From: Acetobacteraceae bacterium UBA6159
GTDB taxonomy: Bacteria > Pseudomonadota > Alphaproteobacteria > Acetobacterales > Acetobacteraceae
Direction: 5' to 3'
DNA: 40,072 nucleotides
NCBI GenBank assembly: GCA_002422345.1
Contig: DIUL01000014.1
Span: forward strand, 1 to 40,072
A program made the position numbers and the translations under genes. Position 1 is the first letter of the stretch; every line of letters begins with the position of its first letter. Positions 16,245 to 24,441 of the stretch are shown here, piece by piece. The notes beneath the pieces were generated by a model. That model was not told the origin of the DNA. It worked only from the letters and a program-made list of their open reading frames with translations, and did not search any database.

Positions 16245-17369
16245 TCAGTCGAGTGATTCCAGCAGCCCGGCCAACATCGCTGCCCGTGGTGCCAGATGTC
16301 GCCAGAGGATGTGCTCGTGACTGGCATGTGCTCCTGATCCGGGACATCCCAGCCCATCCAGCGTAGGCACGCCCAGCGCCGCCGTAAAGTTGCCATCGGA
16401 GCCGCCGCCGCGATGCTGGTGCGGCAGGCGCTCCCCCACGCCTCGGGCGATTTCCCGCGCCTTTTCATACAAGGCCCGGATCGCCGGGGTTTCCGCGTAG
16501 GGCGGGCGGTTCATCCCGCCGGTCACCGTCAGGCGGCAGCCGGCGGTACGCGCCTCCAACCCCAGGATGCGCCGTTCCATTTCTTCCCCGTCGCGGGTGG
16601 AGTTCACCCGCAGGTCGATCTCACACCCGGCCTCGGGCGGGATCACGTTGGGCCTGGTCCCGCCCCAGATCGGCGCGGCGTTCAGCGTGATCCCGTCATC
16701 GACGTCCACCATCTGGTGCAACGCCAGGATCTGATGCGCCAGTTCCACCACGGCCGAGGCCCCATGCTGGAACGAACCCCCGGCATGCGCGCCCTTGCCC
16801 TCGACCCGCAGGGTGAACCGCCCCACGCCCTTGCGCGCGGTGACGCAGGCCCCGCCCTGGCCGGCGGGCTCGGGGATCAGCGCATAGGCCGCCTGTGCGG
16901 CCTCCCGCTCGATCACGTCGCGGCTGGACGGGCTGCCGACTTCCTCATCTGAGGTCAGCATCAGCACGATCGGCCGCCGCGTTGGCACGCCTTGCCGCAG
17001 GATTGAACGGACGACATGGAAGGCGAGGAAGCTGCCCGCCTTCATGTCATAGATGCCAGGTCCCGCCGCCTTCTCACCGTTCACGTGATACGGCATCGAG
17101 GCCAGCGTGCCATGCGCCCAGACGGTATCCAGGTGCCCCGCCAGCAGGATCGGCGCGCCGGAGCCTGGCGTGCGGGCGATCAGATGGTCGCCGAACCCGG
17201 TTCGGCCGGGGATGCGGGTCAGGGCCGCCCCGACCTCCGATAGTTCGTGCTGGGCGATGTCCATCAACAGGTTTACCGCCGCCGCGTCGGTGGTGGGTGT
17301 TTCCATCCGCACCCAGATCGACAGTTCGGCCAACAGGTCCTCGGAAGTGCCGATTTGGGTCTGGGGCAT
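16245..17369 (-). CDS. M20 family metallopeptidase (carboxypeptidase G2-like)
   Basis: Di-zinc amidohydrolase of the M20 family, 374 residues, probably cleaving C-terminal amino acids or deacylating small substrates. Zinc ligands are visible in order: His in LLAGHLDTVW, Asp in GIYDMKAGSF, Glu-Glu in TSDEEVGS, then the C-terminal His in GSGAHASHEH. A dimerisation-domain His appears in GKGAHAGGSF. The start MPQTQIGTSEDLL was chosen at 17369 because the longer frame runs into the repeat-containing intergenic region. There is no signal peptide, so it is probably cytoplasmic. The exact substrate is unknown. Its 3' end lies 84 bases before the cyclopropane synthase gene on the same strand. Confidence 0.88.
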   Translation of the reverse strand: MPQTQIGTSEDLLAELSIWVRMETPTTDAAAVNLLMDIAQHELSEVGAALTRIPGRTGFGDHLIARTPGSGAPILLAGHLDTVWAHGTLASMPYHVNGEKAAGPGIYDMKAGSFLAFHVVRSILRQGVPTRRPIVLMLTSDEEVGSPSSRDVIEREAAQAAYALIPEPAGQGGACVTARKGVGRFTLRVEGKGAHAGGSFQHGASAVVELAHQILALHQMVDVDDGITLNAAPIWGGTRPNVIPPEAGCEIDLRVNSTRDGEEMERRILGLEARTAGCRLTVTGGMNRPPYAETPAIRALYEKAREIARGVGERLPHQHRGGGSDGNFTAALGVPTLDGLGCPGSGAHASHEHILWRHLAPRAAMLAGLLESLD

Positions 17370-17702
17370 GGGATATCCAGTGCGGAGAAGCCGCCACGAT
17401 CCGGCAACCGCCCCGATTGGTCCAGCCAAACTTTGTCCGCCACCCGCCAGCAATTATCATTTTGGCACGGAACGACGATTATCGTCCTGGTCGGGCTCGA
17501 CCCGACCATCGCTCCGGACTTCGGGCGCTTAAAACATGCATTATTTCAAATGCCATTCCGCTTGGCGATGGTCGGGTCGAGCCCGACCAGGACGAACGGG
17601 CATCAAATGGATGCCAAACGGGAACCACCGCCCCACCCGCACGGCTTGATCCCAGGCCGCGCATTGCCCACAAACAGGAACCCAACAGCGGAACAGGATG
17701 CC
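17370..17702. other. 333-base intergenic region containing a palindrome pair
   Basis: Divergent intergenic region between the M20 peptidase and the MaoC gene. It holds the family B repeat pair (17482-17595) and a small hairpin GGCATC-AAATG-GATGCC (17599-17615). No open frame here looks like a real gene, and no tRNA-like or riboswitch structure was recognised. Promoters for both flanking genes must lie in it but are not obvious. Confidence 0.5.
17482..17595. repeat. Perfect inverted repeat, REP-like family B
   Basis: Two 31-base arms (17482-17512 and 17565-17595) are exact reverse complements, separated by 52 bases. Each arm is itself a hairpin (GGTCGGG-CTCGA-CCCGACC). The arrangement is that of a paired REP or BIME element. 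The sequence is unrelated to families A (14.8 and 20.5 kb) and C (24.4 kb). Confidence 0.75.
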
Positions 17703-18125
17703 ATGAGCACGGGCACCTTCTTTGAGGATCTGCGGATCGGCCAGTCCGCCAGCATCGGCAAGACCATCTCCGAGGCGGACATCCTGATGTTCACCGCGGT
17801 CAGCCTCGACACGAACCCGATCCACCTGGACGCCGAGGCGGCCAAACAGACGGTCTTTGGCGAACGCATCGCCCATGGCATGCTGTCGGCGTCCCTGATC
17901 TCGGCGCTGCTGGGCACGCGGCTGCCGGGCCCAGGCTCGATCTACATGCGCCAGAGCCTGCGCTTCGTGGCGCCGGTGAAGATCGGTGATACCGTCAAGG
18001 CGACCGTCGAGGTCGTCTCCCTCAACCCCGAGAAGAAGCGGGCGACCTTGAAGACCATCTGCATGGTTGGCGATGAGCTGGTGATAGAAGGCGAGGCCTA
18101 TGTTCAGGTCCCGTCGCGCGGCTGA
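17703..18125 (+). CDS. MaoC-family (R)-specific enoyl-CoA hydratase-like protein
   Basis: Hot-dog-fold hydratase of the MaoC/PhaJ type, 140 residues, normal for single-domain members. The hydratase-2 motif carries the catalytic pair Asp36 and His41 in SLDTNPIHLD, followed by FGERIAHGML, which is conserved in PhaJ. It would hydrate trans-2-enoyl-CoA to (R)-3-hydroxyacyl-CoA; PhaJ relatives feed polyhydroxyalkanoate synthesis, but no pha genes are in the window. Its stop TGA shares one base with the ribF start (TGATG). Confidence 0.88.
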   Translation: MSTGTFFEDLRIGQSASIGKTISEADILMFTAVSLDTNPIHLDAEAAKQTVFGERIAHGMLSASLISALLGTRLPGPGSIYMRQSLRFVAPVKIGDTVKATVEVVSLNPEKKRATLKTICMVGDELVIEGEAYVQVPSRG

Positions 18126-19051
18126 TGCGTATCTTCACTGACTGGCGGGACCTGCCCGCCGATGCCCGCGGCGCGGCCGTGGCCCTGGGCAATTTCGATG
18201 GGGTCCATCTGGGCCACGCGAGCGTTGTCCGCGCCGCCCATTCCGCCCGCCCGGACGCGCCGCTCGCGGTGCTGACGTTCGAGCCGCATCCGCGGGAGGT
18301 GTTCCGCCCCGATGATCCTCCGTTCCGGCTGACCCTGTCCGCCGAACGCGCCGATGCGCTGGCGGGGATGGGTGTCGATATCGTCTACGAAATCCCCTTC
18401 ACCCACGAATTCAGCCTGATGCAGCCCGAGGATTTCATCACCCAGGTGCTGCACCAGGGCCTCGGCGCGCGCCATCTGGCGTCGGGCGCGGATTTCGCCT
18501 TCGGCCACCGTCAGCGCGGCGACACGACCTTCCTGGCGGAGCGATGCCAGGCGCTGGGCATGGGCGTGTCCCTGGTGCCGCCGATCACGGATCAGCGCGG
18601 CCCGATCTCCTCGACCCGCATCCGGCGCGCCTTGCAGGATGGGTATCCGGAGCGTGCGACGGCTGAACTGGGGCGGCCCTGGGCGATCCGCGGCATGGTC
18701 GCGCATGGCGACAAGCGCGGCCGCACCATCGGCTTCCCCACGGCGAACGTCGCCTTGGGGCGGCATCTGGAACCGGCGCGCGGCGTCTATGCCGTGACGA
18801 TCCGCGTCCCCGGCGGCGCGGTCTATCGTGGCGTCGCCAATATCGGCCGCCGCCCGACCGTGAACGCTGGTCCGGAAAGCCGGCTGGAGGTCAATCTGTT
18901 CGACTTCACCGGCGATATCTACGGGCAGGACATCACCGTCGCGCTGATCGCCTATATCCGGCCGGAGATAAAATTCCCCGGCCTCGACGCGTTGAAGGCA
19001 CAGATCGCCGCCGACGCCGCCGAAGCGCGACGCTTGCTCGCGCATTCATAA
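18125..19051 (+). CDS. ribF: Bifunctional riboflavin kinase/FAD synthetase RibF
   Basis: Converts riboflavin to FMN and then to FAD in the cytoplasm. It has 308 residues, the usual length. The N-terminal FAD synthetase domain (about 15-180) has the nucleotidyltransferase motif ALGNFDGVHLGH and the conserved GPISSTRIRRAL. The C-terminal kinase domain (about 185-305) has GDKRGRTIGFPTANV and YRGVANIGRRPTV. It is coupled to the MaoC gene by a one-base overlap. No FMN riboswitch is seen upstream. Confidence 0.96.
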   Translation: MRIFTDWRDLPADARGAAVALGNFDGVHLGHASVVRAAHSARPDAPLAVLTFEPHPREVFRPDDPPFRLTLSAERADALAGMGVDIVYEIPFTHEFSLMQPEDFITQVLHQGLGARHLASGADFAFGHRQRGDTTFLAERCQALGMGVSLVPPITDQRGPISSTRIRRALQDGYPERATAELGRPWAIRGMVAHGDKRGRTIGFPTANVALGRHLEPARGVYAVTIRVPGGAVYRGVANIGRRPTVNAGPESRLEVNLFDFTGDIYGQDITVALIAYIRPEIKFPGLDALKAQIAADAAEARRLLAHS

Positions 19052-19069
19052 AAAAATTCGGAGGATTCC

Positions 19070-19816
19070 ATGCCTGTCCTGCAACGACCCGACGGCGAAA
19101 TCTACTACGAGACCTTCGGTCAGGGCTTCCCGATCCTGCTGTTCGCACCGGGCGGGCTGCGGTCGAACCTGGCGATGTGGCACCATCCGGCCGAGGGGCC
19201 GCAACGGTCGTGGAACGACTGGACCGACGTCCTGGCGCATAAATACACCGTCGTGGCGATGGACCAGCGGAACGCCGGAAGCTCCCGTACGGCGATTGAG
19301 GCTGATCACGGCTGGGATACCTACACCCAGGATCAACTCGCGCTGATGGATCACCTGGGGCACCAGCGGTTCCATACGCTGGGTGGCTGCATCGGTGGCA
19401 GCTATTGCCTGAACATCATCAAGCTGGCCCCGGATCGGGTGACCAGCGCGGTGCTGCAGAATCCGATCGGCGTGCATCCCGAGCATCCGAATTATTTCCC
19501 CGAGAGCCACGCCGGCTGGATCAAGGAAAAGCTCGCGGAACGGACGGACCTGGATCGCGGGAAGATGGAAGCCTTCGGCCGCAACATGTGGGGTCAGGAC
19601 TTCGTCTTCTGCGTCGATCGCGATTTCGCCCGCAATTGCCACGTGCCGACCATGCTGCTGCCGGGCACCGATATCCCGCACCCGGCCGCGACCTCCGACG
19701 AGTTGGCGGCGTTGCTGCCGGGCGTCGAAGTCCTGACCAACTGGCGCGGGCCGGAACATATGGAGGAGCAGCGCACCCGCGTGATCGCGTTCCTCGATCG
19801 TCACACGCCGAAATAG
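19070..19816 (+). CDS. Alpha/beta-fold hydrolase with a cysteine nucleophile
   Basis: 248-residue alpha/beta hydrolase. The strand-turn-helix elbow reads LGGCIGGSY, putting Cys107 where most members have Ser (GxSxG). The acid is probably Asp in LLPGTDIPHP and the base His in GPEHMEEQ. The early oxyanion-type segment is LLFAPGGLRSN, and MDQRNAGSS follows, as in alpha/beta esterases. Ribosome site GGAGG precedes the ATG. The substrate is unknown; cysteine nucleophiles occur in dienelactone hydrolase-type enzymes but overall similarity to those is not evident. It lies 18 bases downstream of ribF. Confidence 0.85.
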   Translation: MPVLQRPDGEIYYETFGQGFPILLFAPGGLRSNLAMWHHPAEGPQRSWNDWTDVLAHKYTVVAMDQRNAGSSRTAIEADHGWDTYTQDQLALMDHLGHQRFHTLGGCIGGSYCLNIIKLAPDRVTSAVLQNPIGVHPEHPNYFPESHAGWIKEKLAERTDLDRGKMEAFGRNMWGQDFVFCVDRDFARNCHVPTMLLPGTDIPHPAATSDELAALLPGVEVLTNWRGPEHMEEQRTRVIAFLDRHTPK

Positions 19817-19827
19817 GGGAACATCAC

Positions 19828-20421
19828 GTGAAGGTCGGCATCGTTTCCGATATCCATTGCAACGCCGATGGCCTGCGCGATGCGCTCGGCGTCATGGGTG
19901 AGATCGACGAATTGCTGTGTCTGGGCGATGCGATCTTCGAATACCAATTCTCCAACGACGTCGCCGCGATCCTGAAGGAACGCCAGGCGCACGTGATCCA
20001 GGGCAATCATGAGGAAGTGTTCTTCTCCTCGGCCGGATCGCGCGCGCGGGATCGGGACTGGATCGACCACGACCTGATGGCGTACCTCGGCGGCCAGCCG
20101 CCCCGGCGGACGGTGACCTTCGGGACCAAGCGGTTCCTGCTGGTCCACTCGACGCCGTGGGACCCGCGTGGGGAATACGTCTATCCGCACAGCAGCCACC
20201 TGGCCCGGTTCGCGGAGGCCGATGCCGATTTCGTGCTGTATGGGCACACGCATGCACAGGTGGTGAAGCGGATCGGCAAGGTCACCGTGATCAACCCGGG
20301 ATCGGCGGGCGATGCGCGGGATGCGCGGAATGATCGGCAACTGAGCTGCGCGGTGGTCGATACCGAAACGGATGAGGTGCGGGTGATCGACTACGCGGAT
20401 CGCCGGTTTCCGGTGGGGTAG
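19828..20421 (+). CDS. Metallophosphoesterase (YfcE/MJ0936-like)
   Basis: 197-residue calcineurin-like phosphodiesterase from the GTG at 19828. The metal-binding motifs appear in order: Asp8 and His10 in VGIVSDIHCN, then LCLGDAIFEY, IQGNHEEVFF, LLVHSTPWDP and LYGHTHAQVV, ending with the conserved INPGSAGDAR. The compact length fits the YfcE/MJ0936 group, which hydrolyses cyclic or model phosphodiesters. It begins 11 bases after the alpha/beta hydrolase and is probably cotranscribed with it. The natural substrate is unknown. Confidence 0.9.
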   Translation: MKVGIVSDIHCNADGLRDALGVMGEIDELLCLGDAIFEYQFSNDVAAILKERQAHVIQGNHEEVFFSSAGSRARDRDWIDHDLMAYLGGQPPRRTVTFGTKRFLLVHSTPWDPRGEYVYPHSSHLARFAEADADFVLYGHTHAQVVKRIGKVTVINPGSAGDARDARNDRQLSCAVVDTETDEVRVIDYADRRFPVG

Positions 20422-20479
20422 GGCCTCGATCTTTTGTCGTGGGCTTCGGCGGTGCACCATCGTCGTGGTAGTGCAACGT

Positions 20480-20568
20480 CGTCGTGGCGGGCGGAGGCCC
20501 GCCATCCACGACTTGCTTGTGCTATACAAAGAAAAGTCGTGGATGGTGGGCCTGCGCCCACCATGACG
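20480..20568. repeat. Paired REP-like elements, family A (BIME-like)
   Basis: Two copies of the family A element face each other: 20480-20515 in forward orientation and 20532-20568 in reverse, separated by 16 bases. Both carry the core TGG-Y-GGGCG-S-AGGCCC-R-CCATCCACGACTT. The element lies between two convergent genes and could form a large hairpin that stops transcription from both sides. A single diverged copy is at 14767-14802. The remaining 110 bases of this gap show nothing else clear. Confidence 0.7.
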
Positions 20569-20620
20569 AATGACTGGCGGGTTGCCCTCACGCCTCCCGT
20601 TCGGGGGAGCCTGTAAGCCC

Positions 20621-21595
20621 CTACCCCCCGCAGAACCCTTCCACGATATCCCCGTGCATCCCGGCGATTTCTCGTTGCAGCCAGTCCAGGAAGGGTGACA
20701 ACCGGCGATCCACCAGGTCGGACACGGTCTTTTGCGTCAGCGTGCTGTTCAGGTGATCCACCCGTTCCAGCGCCGCCATTCCGCCGCGCAGATTGTATCG
20801 GGTCCGCAACTGCGACAAATGCCACTCCAGTTGCGCCAGGTTCAGCCCCACCGAGCGGGGGAACGCCGTATTCACCAGCAGGAAGCCCGCGACCTCCTTC
20901 GGCTGGTAGCCATTCGGATGCACCCTTCGGTAAGCGTGGTATCCGGCGGCGGCGCGCAGCAGCGTGTTCCACTGGCCCGCGTCGATCGCGCCATCACCCG
21001 CGTCCAGACGCGGCGCCATCGCGTTGAACCGCGTATCCAATAATCTCGTTGTCTGATCGGCACGTTCAAGGTAGCGGCCGAGCATGTAGAAGTGCCAGGC
21101 CTGGTCTCGGTAGAAGGTGCCTTCGGTGACGCCGGTATGGGCCTGGGCGCCCTCCTTCAGCATCGAGCACACACCAGCGAAATGATCCGGCAGCAGATCG
21201 GCCGCGGTCAGCCCGCGGATGCGGCTGTGGAAGACGTTGATCTGAAGCCACATCTCGGTGGAGATGATCGCCCGCAGCGTGCGCGCGTTCTCCCGCCCCG
21301 CCGCCATGGCGCTTTGCACTGATGTCGGGTTCTCGCCATCCAGGATGTAGAAGGCGGCGACGTTCGCCAGGTTGGCCTCGGCGTGCCGGGCGTAGAAGGC
21401 TTCCTGGTCGCCGTTGATGCGCAGGATCGACAGCCAGTTGCGGGTGTCGTCCTCATCCCGGGCGAAGGTGTTGGTCACGTCCAGCAGGCGGGCGAGGCAC
21501 TCAATCCGCTCCATGTAGCGGGCGAGCCACAGCATGGCCTCGGCGTGGCGAGCGATCAGGTGGGCGCCGTGGCGGGGCAATACATCGTCGCTCAT
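20621..21595 (-). CDS. Alpha-E domain (DUF403) protein
   Basis: 324-residue, all-helical protein of the alpha-E superfamily. The start MSDDVLPRHGAHLIARHAEAML was placed at 21595, where the ATG overlaps the stop of the ATP-grasp gene by ATGA. Diagnostic blocks are LWLARYMERIECLARLLDV at the N-terminus, FYMLGRYLERADQTTRLLD near residue 185, and FPRSVGLNLAQLEWHL near 250. Alpha-E proteins are encoded with circularly permuted ATP-grasp enzymes and proposed to take part in peptide synthesis or modification. No catalytic residues are known. Confidence 0.92.
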   Translation of the reverse strand: MSDDVLPRHGAHLIARHAEAMLWLARYMERIECLARLLDVTNTFARDEDDTRNWLSILRINGDQEAFYARHAEANLANVAAFYILDGENPTSVQSAMAAGRENARTLRAIISTEMWLQINVFHSRIRGLTAADLLPDHFAGVCSMLKEGAQAHTGVTEGTFYRDQAWHFYMLGRYLERADQTTRLLDTRFNAMAPRLDAGDGAIDAGQWNTLLRAAAGYHAYRRVHPNGYQPKEVAGFLLVNTAFPRSVGLNLAQLEWHLSQLRTRYNLRGGMAALERVDHLNSTLTQKTVSDLVDRRLSPFLDWLQREIAGMHGDIVEGFCGG

Positions 21596-23070
21596 GCCAG
21601 CACCCATGTGTCCTTTGATCCTCCGCCCTGGGAGGAGTTGACGACCAGCGTGCCCTCCCGCAGCGCAACCCGGGTCAGGCCGCCGGGCAGCACCCAGGTG
21701 TCGCGCCCGGTGATGGCGAAGGGCCGCAGGTCGATATGCCGCGGGGCCACGCCGGTATCGGTCAATGTGGGGGACACGGACAGTTTCAGCGTGGGTTGGC
21801 TGATGTAGTTGTCCGGATCGGCCTTCAGCCGCGCACGGAAATCGGCGAGTTCGGCCTTGGTGGCGTGTGGGCCGATGATCAGGCCGTAGCCGCCGGACTC
21901 GGCGACCGGCTTCACCACGAGTTCGTGCAGGTGCTCCAGCGTATAGGCCAGGGCGTCGGGTTCGGCGCAAATGCGCGTATCGACGTTTGGCAGGATCGGT
22001 TCTTCCGACAGATAGTATCGGATGATCCGAGGCATATAAGCATAGACCGCCTTGTCGTCGGCAACGCCGGTACCGATTGCGTTGGCGATGGACACCGTGC
22101 CGCGCTTCCAGGCATCGATCAGGCCGCGTACGCCCAGCATGCTGTCGGGATTGAACACCGCAGGATCAAGGAAGTCGTCGTTCAGGCGGCGATAGATCGT
22201 ATGGACAGGCGCCAGTCCGGCGGTGGTCCGCATCCAGACCCGCCCGTCTTCCACGGTGAGATCACGGCCCTCGACCAGGGGGATGCCCATTTCGCGCGCG
22301 AGGAACACATGCTCGAAATAGGCGGAGTTGAAGATGCCCGGCGACAGCAGCACGACCTGCGGGTTCGATACGCCAGCGGGCGCGATATCCACCATCGCGT
22401 TGTGCAGGCGCAGGCCATACTCGTCGACGCCGCGCACGGACAATCCGGTCATCAGGTCGGACAGCACGCGGGCGGTCATGTGCCGGTTCTCGACGACATA
22501 GGCGACGCCGGACGGGGTGCGGGCATTATCCTCCAGCACCAGGAACTGGCCGCTGTCGTCACGGACGATGTCGGTGCCGCAGACATGGACATAGGTGCCC
22601 AGCGGCGGCGTGAAGCCGACCATCGCCTGGCAATAGGCGTCGTTGCCCAGCACCAAAGCGGCCGGGATGATCCCGTCCTTGATGATCTTCTGGCCGTGAT
22701 AAATGTCGTGCAGGAACATGTTCAGCGCGCGCACGCGCTGCACGACGCCCGTTTCGATCTGGTGCCATTCCGGCGGTGTCAGGACGCGCGGGATAAGGTC
22801 GAACGGCAGGATGCGATCGATCGCCGTCGCATCGGAGTAAACCGTGAACGTGATCCCCCTTTCCAGCAAATCCCTTTCCGCATCCAACGCTCGGCGGCGT
22901 AGGGACTCGATCGGCATGGCGGCCAGACGAGAGAGCAGCAGCGACAGGCCCGGATGCGATGGTTGACCCGGCCGCAACATCTCACAGAAAAATGATCCGG
23001 GATCGTAACCTTGAAGCACGCCATGCGGCGATGCCTGGGTTTGGGTCTGACTTCCAGCCGGTGGTGGCAT
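21592..23070 (-). CDS. Circularly permuted type 2 ATP-grasp protein
   Basis: 492-residue member of the DUF404/DUF407 family, predicted to form amide bonds using ATP. The start ATG at 23070 is preceded by GGAG six bases upstream; an upstream GTG (23106) would add 12 residues. Diagnostic blocks are RVRALNMFLHDIYHGQKIIKDG, LVLEDNARTPSGVAYVVENR, KGIANAIGTG-like VSIANAIGTGVADDKAVY and the C-terminal PFAITGRDTWVLPGGLTRVAL. It is translationally coupled to the alpha-E gene. The usual third partner, a transglutaminase-like protease, does not follow. Confidence 0.93.
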   Translation of the reverse strand: MPPPAGSQTQTQASPHGVLQGYDPGSFFCEMLRPGQPSHPGLSLLLSRLAAMPIESLRRRALDAERDLLERGITFTVYSDATAIDRILPFDLIPRVLTPPEWHQIETGVVQRVRALNMFLHDIYHGQKIIKDGIIPAALVLGNDAYCQAMVGFTPPLGTYVHVCGTDIVRDDSGQFLVLEDNARTPSGVAYVVENRHMTARVLSDLMTGLSVRGVDEYGLRLHNAMVDIAPAGVSNPQVVLLSPGIFNSAYFEHVFLAREMGIPLVEGRDLTVEDGRVWMRTTAGLAPVHTIYRRLNDDFLDPAVFNPDSMLGVRGLIDAWKRGTVSIANAIGTGVADDKAVYAYMPRIIRYYLSEEPILPNVDTRICAEPDALAYTLEHLHELVVKPVAESGGYGLIIGPHATKAELADFRARLKADPDNYISQPTLKLSVSPTLTDTGVAPRHIDLRPFAITGRDTWVLPGGLTRVALREGTLVVNSSQGGGSKDTWVLA

Positions 23071-23191
23071 TCGCCGCTCCGTGTTGCGCCGCAACAGGAT
23101 AGACACAGGATTTGCACCAAGGGAATGGGGTTTGGTGGCCTGTGCCGAGGGATGACCCGGATCGTCCCGTTTTCCTGTCAGGTGTGATGGG

Positions 23192-24223
23192 TCAGAGAAG
23201 ACGCGGCCGAACCTCCTGGCACAGGAGACGCAACGATCGCATCATTTCCGGCGCCGGAATGCGGGCACCGAAATTTAGTTCGGCCAGGATGCCGTTGATG
23301 CCGAGTTCCTGTTGCAGGCCCCGCAGGCGGGTGGCGACGGTGTCGGGGGAGCCGATGATGACCTTGTCGCGCAGGATGTCCTCATACGTCAGGGTCTTGA
23401 CCGTCGCGAGTTCGGCCTGCCGGCGGGCGTTGGGGGCGCCTTCCAGTTGCGTGGTCAGCGCCCGGTAGCCGTGCAGCATACTGGCGCGGGCTTCTTCCTG
23501 CGCCTGGGCATCGGTCTCGGCCACATGGATGGCGATGCGGAGGTGGACCTGGCCCTGTCCCGGATGGCCTGCGGCGGTGTAGGCCTCTCGGTAGGCGACC
23601 AGGTCGGGGGCGAGGGCGGACAGCGTGCCGCTGCGCACCGCGACGAACAGCGGATAGCCAAGCGCGCCGAGGACGGGGAACGTGTCCTCACTGGCGCCGG
23701 CGATAAGGATCGGGGGATGCGGCTGCTGGTAGGGGCGGGGGACGGCGCGGGCGTCGTTGAAGCTCCAAAACTTGCCTTCGTAGGAGAAGACGTCCTGCGT
23801 CCAGGCCTGTTTCAGGATGTCGAGGGTTTCGTAGAACCGGTCCCGGCTTTCGCTGTAGGGCACGCCATAGGCGGCGTAGGAGCGCGGGTTGCCGCTGCGT
23901 CCGGCGCCCAGCAGCAGGCGCCCGCGGCTGATCTGGTCGAGCGTGGCGGTCTCCTCGGCCAGCCGCAGGGGATGAGCTAAAGGCAGGACCTGCACGCCGG
24001 TGCCGAGCTTGAGGCGGGTGGTGCGGCCGGCGATGGCGGCGAGGACGGTGAGCGGCGCGGTCAGGACGGAGCGGCCGGATTGCTGATGGATTTCCGCCAG
24101 CCAGATGGCGTCGAGGCCCCATGCCTCGGCCTGGACCGCCTGGTCGATGCCCTGGGCCATGGCGTCGGTATCGGACTGGCCGTCCGCCTGACGGTGAAAC
24201 TCATGATACCAGCCGAATTCCAT
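23192..24223 (-). CDS. LLM class flavin-dependent oxidoreductase (luciferase-like)
   Basis: 343-residue (beta/alpha)8 flavoprotein of the bacterial luciferase-like monooxygenase family. The ATG at 24223 was chosen over a TTG two codons earlier. Family blocks are GLDAIWLAEIH near residue 36, RTTRLKLGTGVQVLPLAHPL near 67, and DQISRGRLLLGAGRSGNPRSY near 95. The later IIGSPDTVATRLRGLQQELG is the usual C-terminal FMN-site region. The substrate is not predictable. It is a single gene on the minus strand, separated from the upstream oxidoreductase by a repeat element. Confidence 0.9.
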   Translation of the reverse strand: MEFGWYHEFHRQADGQSDTDAMAQGIDQAVQAEAWGLDAIWLAEIHQQSGRSVLTAPLTVLAAIAGRTTRLKLGTGVQVLPLAHPLRLAEETATLDQISRGRLLLGAGRSGNPRSYAAYGVPYSESRDRFYETLDILKQAWTQDVFSYEGKFWSFNDARAVPRPYQQPHPPILIAGASEDTFPVLGALGYPLFVAVRSGTLSALAPDLVAYREAYTAAGHPGQGQVHLRIAIHVAETDAQAQEEARASMLHGYRALTTQLEGAPNARRQAELATVKTLTYEDILRDKVIIGSPDTVATRLRGLQQELGINGILAELNFGARIPAPEMMRSLRLLCQEVRPRLL

Positions 24224-24336
24224 CGCCAAGCCTTGTTCTGATGTGGGTGCCGGGTCCGGGGGATGTTCGGCCGGGGGTGGCAGCGTAGCAGGGGGTGAGT
24301 CATGCGGGCAAACCGGGGGACTTGCCCGGTTGTTCC

Positions 24337-24427
24337 CCCGCCCGTCATCCCCGCGCTCGTCGCGGGGACCATCTCCAGCACCCTGCCGCGCTTGGTCCCC
24401 GCGACGAGCGCGGGGATGACGGGCGGG
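24337..24427. repeat. Perfect 35-base inverted repeat, REP-like family C
   Basis: Arms 24337-24371 and 24393-24427 are exact reverse complements with a 21-base spacer; each contains the common alphaproteobacterial palindrome GTCATCCCCGCG...CGCGGGGAC. It lies in the 218-base gap between two minus-strand genes and could end transcription of the upstream oxidoreductase. Exact matching of both arms suggests recent copying or gene conversion. Confidence 0.75.
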
Positions 24428-24441
24428 CGGTCAGCGCGGGA

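Noticed and set aside
17370..17702. Small RNA or riboswitch upstream of the MaoC-ribF operon
   Set aside because: The only structured elements are the REP-like inverted repeat and a short hairpin; the conserved core of an FMN riboswitch was not recognised.
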